This document shows positions 17,568-24,792 of a stretch of DNA of 64,000 bases, in pieces. The notes under the pieces are model-generated. The model worked only from the letters and a program-made list of their open reading frames with translations. It made no database searches and had not been told where the DNA came from. The DNA lies in the NCBI RefSeq assembly GCF_026965535.1, contig NZ_CP114039.1:992001-1056000 (forward strand), given 5' to 3'. Within the stretch, counting starts at the first letter, position 1. Every line of letters starts with the position of its first letter. The position numbers were made by a program, and so were the translations under genes. The stretch comes from Corallococcus sp. NCRR (GTDB taxonomy: Bacteria; Myxococcota; Myxococcia; Myxococcales; Myxococcaceae).

Positions 17568-18362
17568 TCAGGCGATGGAGTCCACCACGCCGCCGTCGAC
17601 CCGCAGCGCGGCGCCGGTCGTGGCGGAGGCCTGGGGTGACGCGACGTAGACGATCATGTTCGCCACCTCCTCCACGCTGGAGGGGCGGCGGAGGATGGAG
17701 CTGGGCCGGCTCGCCTGGATGAAGTCCACGGCGAGGTCCTCGAAGGAGCGGCCGGACTTCTCGTGCTCCTCGCGGAACATCCCGCGGACGCCCTCGGAGA
17801 GGGTGGGCCCCGGCAGCACGGAGTTGACCGTGACGCCCGTGCCCGCCATGCGCTTGGCCAGGCCGCGCGCGACGGCCAGCTGCGCCGTCTTGGTGACGCC
17901 GTAGTGGATCATCTCCGTGGGGATGTTCAGCGCGGACTCGGAGGAGACGAACACGACGCGGCCCCAGCCCTGCTTCCGCATCCCCGGCAGGTACGCGCGC
18001 GACAGCCGCACGCCGGACAGCACGTTCGCCTCGAAGAAGTGGCTCCAGTCCTCGTCCGTCACGTCGAAGAAGTCCTTGGGCCCGAAGATGCCCAGGTTGT
18101 TGATGAGGATGTCGCAGTGGGGGTGCGCCGCGACGAGCGCCTTGCAGGCCTCCGCCGTCCCCAGGTCGCCCGCGAAGCCCTTCGCCGTGGCACCCGGGGC
18201 CGCCTCGCGCACCGCCGCGATGGCCTTGTCCACCGACGCCTGCTTGCGGCCGTTGACGATGACCGTGGCGCCCGCCGCCGCCAGCCCCTTCGCCGTGGCC
18301 AGGCCGATGCCTGCCGTGGAGCCGGTGACGAGGGCAATCCTTCCAGTGAGTTCGATGCGCAT
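17568..18362 (-). CDS. Short-chain dehydrogenase/reductase
   Basis: The 264-residue classical SDR has the cofactor motif TGSTAGIG (residues 13-20), NNLG (88-91), the active-site Ser140/141 and Tyr154-x3-Lys158. Arg40 after the second strand suggests NADP(H) preference. The C-terminal GGVVDS is typical of the 3-oxoacyl-ACP-reductase-like group. No close substrate assignment is possible. The gene is divergent from the flavin hydroxylase with a 200-bp intergenic region that must hold both promoters. Paired control is possible but not shown. Confidence 0.9.
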   Translation of the reverse strand: MRIELTGRIALVTGSTAGIGLATAKGLAAAGATVIVNGRKQASVDKAIAAVREAAPGATAKGFAGDLGTAEACKALVAAHPHCDILINNLGIFGPKDFFDVTDEDWSHFFEANVLSGVRLSRAYLPGMRKQGWGRVVFVSSESALNIPTEMIHYGVTKTAQLAVARGLAKRMAGTGVTVNSVLPGPTLSEGVRGMFREEHEKSGRSFEDLAVDFIQASRPSSILRRPSSVEEVANMIVYVASPQASATTGAALRVDGGVVDSIA

Positions 18363-18562
18363 GGGGTGTCCCGGGAAAAGAGGAGGGGGCTTCTAACAAG
18401 GGAGTGGGAGCGGTTCCTGGACGTCGCCCCGCGGCCTGTCCGCCACCGCGCAAGCCCTCTCTTCTTCTGTCCTGCCAGCAACGACAGACGGCGCTTCCGA
18501 CCAGCGTCGATTTCCCTGACAGGCCGGTAGCATCCGGGCCGTTCGCGCGCTGGGGGGATTCG

Positions 18563-19780
18563 ATGAAGATGGTCTGTGTTGGCGGAGGCCCTGCCGGGCT
18601 CTATTTCTCGATCCTGGCGAAGCTGTCCAACCCGAGGCACGACATCACCGTCGTCGAGCGCAACCCCGCGGGCGTGACGTATGGCTGGGGCGTCGTGTTC
18701 TGGGATGACCTGCTGGACGACCTCTACCGGAACGACCCGGTGAGCGCGCAGCGCATTGCCCAGGCCGCGGCGCGCTGGGACACGCAGGAGGTGCACCTGC
18801 GGGGCCATCACGCGACGCACATCGGCGGTTATGGCTTCGCGCTGGGACGCGACCGGCTGCTCGAAATCCTCATCCGGCGGGCGCGGGGGCTGGGCGTGGA
18901 CGTGCGCTTCGAGCACGACGTCACGGACCTCTCCGGGTTCATGGACGCGGACCTCGTCGTCGCCTGCGACGGCGTCAACAGCCGGCTGCGCCAGCGCCAC
19001 GCCCATCACTTCCAGACGCACGTGGAGGAGGGCCGCAACAAGTACATCTGGCTGGGCACCAACAAGGTGTTCGACGCCTTCACCTTCGCCTTCGAGGAGA
19101 CGCCCGCCGGCTGGCTCTGGTTCCACGGCTACCGTTTCAACAGTGAGACCAGCACCTGCATCGTGGAGTGCCAGGAGGCGACCTGGAAGGCCTTGGGCTT
19201 CGACACGCTGGGACCGGAGGAGACGCTTCGCAAGCTGGAGGGCATCTTCCAGAGCCGGCTCCAGGGCAAATCGCTGTTCAACCAGTTGAAGGGCATGGGC
19301 CGGGCGCCGTGGCTCAACTTCAAGCGCATCACCAACGAGCGCTGGTACCACGACAACCTGGTGCTCATGGGCGACTCCGCGCACACCACGCACTTCTCCA
19401 TTGGCTCCGGGACGAAGCTGGCCATGCAGGACGCCATCGGGCTGGCGCGGCAGCTGCGAACACAGCCGGACGTGCCCACAGCGCTGGAGGCGTATGACGA
19501 GGAGCGGCGCGCCGCCCTGCTGGCCATCCAGTTGGCGGCGCGCAGCAGCTCCGAGTGGTTCGAGAACGTCCCTAGCTATGTGAACCAGGACGCGACCCAG
19601 TTCGCCTACTCGCTGTTGAACCGCCGGGGCAGCTCCGTGTGGAGCTACCTGCTGCTCATGGCCAGCCAGCAGCCCTCGCTGCAGGGGATGCTGCGCAAGC
19701 TCCACTACTCCAAGCAGTGGGTCCGCGAGCAGCGCCGGGGCCGCGGCGCGGTGGCGCTGAGCCTCCCGCCTCCGGGTTAG
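18563..19780 (+). CDS. FAD-dependent aromatic hydroxylase (SdgC/VioD-like)
   Basis: The 405-residue flavoprotein monooxygenase has GGGPAGLYFSI at the N-terminus, TYGWGVVFWDDLL, ACDGVNSRLR, GRNKYIWLGT and MGDSAHTTHFSIGSGTKLA. These combined motifs are shared by salicylyl-CoA 5-hydroxylase (SdgC/BCNH type) and the tryptophan hydroxylase VioD of violacein synthesis. It therefore probably hydroxylates a carrier-bound or free aromatic substrate with NAD(P)H and oxygen. A GGGGGG run precedes ATG 18563. No other violacein or gentisate-pathway gene is visible nearby. The stop overlaps that of the convergent gene by 3 nt. Confidence 0.85.
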   Translation: MKMVCVGGGPAGLYFSILAKLSNPRHDITVVERNPAGVTYGWGVVFWDDLLDDLYRNDPVSAQRIAQAAARWDTQEVHLRGHHATHIGGYGFALGRDRLLEILIRRARGLGVDVRFEHDVTDLSGFMDADLVVACDGVNSRLRQRHAHHFQTHVEEGRNKYIWLGTNKVFDAFTFAFEETPAGWLWFHGYRFNSETSTCIVECQEATWKALGFDTLGPEETLRKLEGIFQSRLQGKSLFNQLKGMGRAPWLNFKRITNERWYHDNLVLMGDSAHTTHFSIGSGTKLAMQDAIGLARQLRTQPDVPTALEAYDEERRAALLAIQLAARSSSEWFENVPSYVNQDATQFAYSLLNRRGSSVWSYLLLMASQQPSLQGMLRKLHYSKQWVREQRRGRGAVALSLPPPG

Positions 19781-21504
19781 GGAGACGTCGCGGCGTCCGG
19801 CGGGGGCGGCGTGGCGACGAGCAGGCCGTGGCCCGCGTTGAACTTGAAGACGAACTCCCCCTCGGCTTCGGTCGAGGGCACCAGCCCGCCGTTCTTCCCC
19901 CAGGACGCCTCGAAGTCATCCCACGCGTAGAGTTCCTCGCGGTTCTCGAAGGGGTTGTAGACGCGCACCGTCCAGTCGCCCTTCCCGTTCTCCTCCACGG
20001 CGCTCACGCTCACCCAGTGCGCCACCGCCTGGGTGCTGTCTTCGAAGAAGGTCAGCATGCCGTCCGCGCCCTTCGTGTCGATGTTCACCAGGGCGATGAG
20101 CGCCTTGCCGTCATCGAGCATCCGCGCCATGTCCTCCGGCGCCGGCATCGACGCCGTCCCCGACGTGTAGCCCGTCGTCCATCCCCGGGCCTCGTAGACC
20201 GTCTCCAGGGGGGTCGCCGTGGTCGTGGTTCCGCTGTTGAGGATGCCCGCGCTCGTCGCCGCGAAGGCCGTCAGCGCCTCCTTGGGTGACATGCCCAGCG
20301 AGGCGCCCACCGCCAGGGGGCCGCACAGGTTGTAGTGGACCTGGCGCCAGCCCTGGCCGAGCGCCTTCTCCAGGTTGATGTACTGCGCGGCGGAGCCCAC
20401 CTGCAGGGCGTTGTCGAGCCACTCCCCCACCTGGCCATTGCCCAGCGAGCTGTCCACGCCGAGGAAGGGGTGCTCCGCCACCGCGCCGCCTTCGGGGACA
20501 CCGTTGAAGATGAGCGCCGTCTGCTCGCGCACGGCGGCCTGCCATTCCTGACGGAAGAGGGACTCCTTGCCCTCGGGCGGCAGGTGGTCCCACACCAGGG
20601 AGTCCACGGAGGCTGGCGGCGGGCCGTTGACGTCGAACTCCGGCATCGGCCAGTGCTCCGCCACCACCTTCTCCCGGGCGGTCTGGAGGATCTCCGCGCG
20701 GCTCTCCTTCGGCAGTTGGGTCCAGACGTGCATCTCGATGTCGGGCGGGCACGTGCCGTCCGCCATCCACTTGGGAACGGGGGACTCATACGGCGGCGGG
20801 GGCGGCGGCGGGGCGGCGGTGGGCCCGGTGAGGGACTCGGACACCCAGGCCTGGGTGCCATCCATCAGCTCCACGTTCAGCCAGGAGCCGTCCTCGGTCT
20901 GGTCCAGCACCTTCAGCTTGTCGCCCGCCTTCAAGTCCCCCACGTCCGCGAAGTTCGTGCCCGGTCCGCTCCGGATGTTCATGTTGCCGGTCGGCGTGAC
21001 CCAGCGCTCGCCATCCGCCACCCGCCGGTCCGCGACGCCAGACAACCCCAGCTTCTGGATGAGGGCTTCGCGCTGGGGGCCCGGAGGCGTGGAGAGGACC
21101 TGCTGCATCCTGCTCGCGGGCACCGGGACGGGCTGCGAGTAGCGCGGGTGCGTCGCCTGCCACTGGCCCAGCGTCTCGTAGCGCACCGTGGGGTGGTTGG
21201 GGTCCACCACGGAGCCGTCCGGCCTGCGCACCAGGGCATGGCCCACGCCGTCGCTCGCGTCCCGCATGAGGACGATGGAGTCCCCCGGCCGCGCCAGCCC
21301 CACCGCCTTCTCCAGGCAGTTGGCGCTGCCGTCTCCCAACCGCTCCGTGTGCAGGTTGCTCGCGGGCGCGGGCGTGGCGTCGAACGAGGACGTCGAGCCG
21401 AACGGCTGGGGCTGGGGCGCCGGTTGCCCCCTTCCCGCCGGAGCCGGCAGGGGCTGCGGGCGAGGAGGGACGGCCAGGGGCATGAAGCGCGGGAACTGAA
21501 TCAT
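19777..21504 (-). CDS. Protein with two papain-like modules around an SH3 domain
   Basis: The 575-residue protein starts with a Pro-rich segment (~1-50). Residues ~60-110 show a Cys63-His89-Asp101 arrangement (NCLEKAV, GHALVRR, VVDPNHP). A bacterial SH3 domain follows at ~165-225 (GNMNIRSGPGTNF, LKVLDQTEDGSWLNV, AWVSESL). The C-terminal half has NLCGPLAVGASLG (Cys394) and AHWVSVSAV (His496) with YNPF behind it, the layout of C39/papain-like peptidases. No signal peptide is seen. Wall binding through SH3 plus peptidase or amidase action is a reasonable reading, but neither active site is proven. Confidence 0.7.
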   Translation of the reverse strand: MIQFPRFMPLAVPPRPQPLPAPAGRGQPAPQPQPFGSTSSFDATPAPASNLHTERLGDGSANCLEKAVGLARPGDSIVLMRDASDGVGHALVRRPDGSVVDPNHPTVRYETLGQWQATHPRYSQPVPVPASRMQQVLSTPPGPQREALIQKLGLSGVADRRVADGERWVTPTGNMNIRSGPGTNFADVGDLKAGDKLKVLDQTEDGSWLNVELMDGTQAWVSESLTGPTAAPPPPPPPYESPVPKWMADGTCPPDIEMHVWTQLPKESRAEILQTAREKVVAEHWPMPEFDVNGPPPASVDSLVWDHLPPEGKESLFRQEWQAAVREQTALIFNGVPEGGAVAEHPFLGVDSSLGNGQVGEWLDNALQVGSAAQYINLEKALGQGWRQVHYNLCGPLAVGASLGMSPKEALTAFAATSAGILNSGTTTTATPLETVYEARGWTTGYTSGTASMPAPEDMARMLDDGKALIALVNIDTKGADGMLTFFEDSTQAVAHWVSVSAVEENGKGDWTVRVYNPFENREELYAWDDFEASWGKNGGLVPSTEAEGEFVFKFNAGHGLLVATPPPPDAATSP

Positions 21505-22270
21505 CGGGAGCGGCCTCGGGGATGAAAGCGTCGTTTCCCCAAGTCACGCGGAGCCGCATCCGAATTGAATTAAGCCGAGTTAAACGTACATCCACAGGCC
21601 CGCCTACGGAACGACGTACAGGTCGCCGTTCGTCTGGGTGATGGCCCCACCCACGCGGAGAGGTACAGCTGATCAACGCGGCAAGCGCGAGCGGACCCGC
21701 GAATGGCAGACGCAGGGAGGAGCCTCTACGCCGTGATGGCGGACGACGGCGTGGCGTTCTTGAAGCGCAGTGACCGGCTATTCGTCCTGAGCGCGGACTG
21801 GACAAAGGCGATAGACGAAGACCCGAACAGAATTGGCGCACTGATAGGCCTGACCGCGCGGTCCGAACACCGGGCTGCGCATCAACGCGATTCTACATCG
21901 CGCCCGACATGAGCAGCGTCAACCTGCATCCTTACCCAAACGGTCAGCGACCACCGGCCAGTGCAGGTGCCCATCTGGGTAACCGCACTTTACTCGTATT
22001 ACAAGCTGCTGGACCGCCTTGTTCCGACGCGCCGGGTATCACTTCAGCGCTGCTCCGCATGCCCTCCAGTAATGCGGGAGTTCTCTCCCGAGCCGCGATT
22101 GACGGGTGGAAACGACCCCGGCCTACTCCCTCCTCCCCCTGTTTTCGCCTTGCTCTGGGTAGGTGCCGAATCGTCCAGAAGCCGCTAGCCTGCGGGGCGT
22201 CGTACTGCACTCCAAGAGACCACTCGGGTGGGAGCGGTTCTCCTATGACGTGGGGTGTGCCCAGGACTCC
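21505..22270. other. 766-bp region without a convincing gene; left flank of the four-gene island
   Basis: No conserved protein is recognised here. A 69-codon frame at 21703-21912 (SLYAVMADDGVAFLKRSD..) has no ribosome site and no family that I recognise, and may be a fragment of a decayed gene. Base composition looks more mixed than in the flanking chromosome, with AT-richer stretches at 21555-21600 and 21960-22010. The promoter of the downstream operon should lie in the last ~100 bp, but no clear -35/-10 pair was identified. No tRNA or obvious direct repeat marks an integration end. Confidence 0.4.
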
Positions 22271-24139
22271 ATGGCAACTCAGAACTCCTTCGAGAAGCCT
22301 CGCTGGTTGCGAGATCTCCTTCGGTTTTTACCGCTCAAGAGCCAATTCGTCCTCTCGGGGAATGTCCGGGACCAACAGCTCTTCGAGACACGCCCCGGAG
22401 TGGTGACTCCTCGCCCCATGACCCACGTCCTGGCTTCGGAGCTGCGAGAAGCAGGATATGCCCATGTCTTCACCTACGATCCCGTCACGGGCTTCAAAGT
22501 GATTCCCTTACTGGGCGAAGACCCAGCCCTAGGGACGGAAGTCCTGAAGCAACTAGGACTGCAGGTCGGCAATGACGCCGCCCCCGCAGGGATTGAGCTT
22601 TTCGCGGACACCGTCCAACGCATCGTGAGTCGGGGTGGTGAGCCCATCGCGCTCATCGCGGATTTCGCCTCCCGCCTCATCCTTCGTCCCAACGGCCTCA
22701 CCCCGTCCGAACATCAGGCGTTCACCCGGGCGTTGGTGCTCTCCCATCAGGCGCGCGCCCGCCCACACGGCACGCCCCCGCGGCCCTTCTTCAATACCGT
22801 GGTGTGGGTCGTAGAAAAGGAAGGAGACCTGCCGGACTGGTTGCTCATCGACAACCCGCGAATTCGCCATGTCCCCATCGCACGGCCTGACTCCAAGGCA
22901 AGACGCGCGCTCGCCGCGAGTCAATTGCGCGGACTGGAGGGCTTCCAGGACGCGGAAGCCACCATAGCGGAGAAGGCGCTCGACTCGTTCGTCGACCAGA
23001 CCGATGGGCTACTCTTGGTGGATCTCGCATCCATCGTCATTCTGGGCCGGACCGAAGGACTGGGCTTCGCCGATATCGCGGATGCGGTCCGGCGCTACAA
23101 GCTCGGGGTCACCGAGGATCCGTGGCGCAGAATCGATCGCGCGAAGATCAGGGGTGCCACGGACTTCGTCCGTAACCGCGTGAAGGGGCAGGATGCCGCC
23201 GTCGTCCACATGCTCGACATCCTGAAGCGCGCGGTGACGGGAGTTGGCTCGACTCGCCGGGGAAGCCGTCCCCGCGGCGTCGCATTCCTGGCTGGCCCCA
23301 CAGGTGTCGGCAAAACCGAACTGGCGAAGACCATCACCAGCCTGCTCTTTGGCGAGGAGGGGGCCTATATCCGGTTCGACATGTCCGAGTTCAGCGCGGA
23401 GCACTCTGATCAACGACTCGTCGGGGCACCGCCAGGCTACGTGGGCTATGACGTTGGCGGGGAACTCACCAATGCCATTCGTGAGCGACCGTTCAGCGTG
23501 GTGTTGTTCGACGAGATTGAGAAGGCCCACCCCCGCATCCTCGACAAGTTCCTTCAAATCCTGGACGACGGTGTCCTGACATCGGGGCGCGGAGACAGAG
23601 TCTACTTCTCGGAAGCCTTCATCATCTTCACCTCGAACCTCGGCATCTATCGGCTCGAAGCGGATGGCACTCGGGTGCCCAATGTCACCGCCGAGGATGC
23701 TGTCACGGATGTCCAGTCCAAAGTCCGCGCGGAGATCGATCGTCACTTCAAGGTCGTCCTCAACCGTCCCGAAATTCTCAACCGCATTGGCGACAACATC
23801 CTCGTCTTCGACTTCGTACGCCCGGCCATCGCGGAACAGATCTTCCTCGGCATGCTGGAGACGACTCTCTCGGATATCGCCTCTGGCCAGGGCATCACCC
23901 TCCAGCTCAATGAAGTCGCACGTGAGGACTTGCGGGAACTTTGCCTCGCCGACCTATCCAACGGCGGGCGTGGCATCCGCAACAAAGTCGAGACGCACCT
24001 GCTCAATCCGCTTGCACGTGCCTTGTTCGACTTGGATGCGGAACCGGGCCGGGGCTTCGAGATCCAGCAGGTGATCACGCAAGGCGCACTTACGACGCTT
24101 CGCCTGGCAGACCTCGGCACGCGAGGAAGCGCCGCTTGA
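22271..24139 (+). CDS. ClpB-like AAA+ ATPase with divergent N-terminal module
   Basis: The 622-residue protein has a full ClpA/B-type D2 AAA+ module at ~320-600: Walker A GPTGVGKT (342-349), pore-type PPGYVGYD, Walker B VVLFDEIEKAHP (Asp414, Glu415), FTSNLG sensor, LNRPEILNRIGD arginine region and a C-terminal small domain (RGIRNKVE). Residues ~1-300 (FVLSGNVRDQQL, ALIADFASRL, PDWLLIDNPRI) resemble an AAA module of the Ycf46/CDC48 type without a P-loop. It likely unfolds or remodels a protein partner. AGGA precedes ATG 22271. It is the first gene of the island operon and overlaps the next by 4 nt. Confidence 0.88.
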   Translation: MATQNSFEKPRWLRDLLRFLPLKSQFVLSGNVRDQQLFETRPGVVTPRPMTHVLASELREAGYAHVFTYDPVTGFKVIPLLGEDPALGTEVLKQLGLQVGNDAAPAGIELFADTVQRIVSRGGEPIALIADFASRLILRPNGLTPSEHQAFTRALVLSHQARARPHGTPPRPFFNTVVWVVEKEGDLPDWLLIDNPRIRHVPIARPDSKARRALAASQLRGLEGFQDAEATIAEKALDSFVDQTDGLLLVDLASIVILGRTEGLGFADIADAVRRYKLGVTEDPWRRIDRAKIRGATDFVRNRVKGQDAAVVHMLDILKRAVTGVGSTRRGSRPRGVAFLAGPTGVGKTELAKTITSLLFGEEGAYIRFDMSEFSAEHSDQRLVGAPPGYVGYDVGGELTNAIRERPFSVVLFDEIEKAHPRILDKFLQILDDGVLTSGRGDRVYFSEAFIIFTSNLGIYRLEADGTRVPNVTAEDAVTDVQSKVRAEIDRHFKVVLNRPEILNRIGDNILVFDFVRPAIAEQIFLGMLETTLSDIASGQGITLQLNEVAREDLRELCLADLSNGGRGIRNKVETHLLNPLARALFDLDAEPGRGFEIQQVITQGALTTLRLADLGTRGSAA

Positions 24140-24792
24140 AGGTTGCCATCTCCCGGCTGCATCATCCCGTCCACACATTGGGACCGGGCTCCCGCGTAGG
24201 CATCTGGTTCCAGGGCTGCTCCATCCAGTGCCCCGGCTGTATCTCCGCAGACACCTGGGCGGAAGGACGTGGGATTACAACCGTCGCGGCCGTCATGGAC
24301 GTGATCGAGCCGTGGCTTGCCCAAGCAGACGGCGTCACCATCAGCGGCGGTGAACCCTTTGATCAACCCGAATCGCTGCGAACCCTCTTGATCCGTCTCC
24401 GGACGGCGACGCGAGGCGATGTGCTGGTCTACTCAGGCCATCCATGGGAGTCGTTGACCGAGCACCTCGCGGCCTGCACGGGACTCATCGACGCCCTCAT
24501 CACCGACCCCTTCAAGATTGACGCACCCCAGACCCTGGCCCTTCGGGGAAGCGACAACCAGCGACTGCATTGCCTCACGCCCCTGGGGCAAGAGCGGTTC
24601 CAGCCCTACGAACGCCCCCTGACGGCGGACGACCAACGACTGGACGTCCACTTCGACGAAGACGGCACGGTCTGGATGGCAGGCATTCCTCGGCGTGGCG
24701 ACATGCACCGTCTCGCTCAGGCTCTTTCCGCAGGTGGGCATGTCGCGTCAACGACCGAGGCGCGCCCCTCTCACAAGAGAAATCCCTCATGA
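24136..24792 (+). CDS. NrdG-like radical SAM protein
   Basis: The 218-residue protein has the cluster motif GCSIQCPGC (Cys28, Cys32, Cys35; CxxxCxxC) and ISGGEPFDQ (69-77) for SAM binding, the minimal fold of glycyl-radical-enzyme activases and related 4Fe-4S single-cluster proteins. It should generate a 5'-deoxyadenosyl radical. No glycyl-radical enzyme gene is near, so the target may be a neighbour in the operon or a metabolite. The start is TTG 24136, overlapping the ATPase stop (TTGA); no ATG or GTG fits before the conserved first strand. The stop overlaps the next start (ATGA). Confidence 0.88.
   Translation: MKVAISRLHHPVHTLGPGSRVGIWFQGCSIQCPGCISADTWAEGRGITTVAAVMDVIEPWLAQADGVTISGGEPFDQPESLRTLLIRLRTATRGDVLVYSGHPWESLTEHLAACTGLIDALITDPFKIDAPQTLALRGSDNQRLHCLTPLGQERFQPYERPLTADDQRLDVHFDEDGTVWMAGIPRRGDMHRLAQALSAGGHVASTTEARPSHKRNPS

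Noticed and set aside
18398-22245. Shared GTGGGAGCGGTTC near 18405 and 22230 as possible island end repeats
   Set aside because: Only 13 bp, found once inside the ordinary chromosome away from the right boundary, so chance similarity is more likely.
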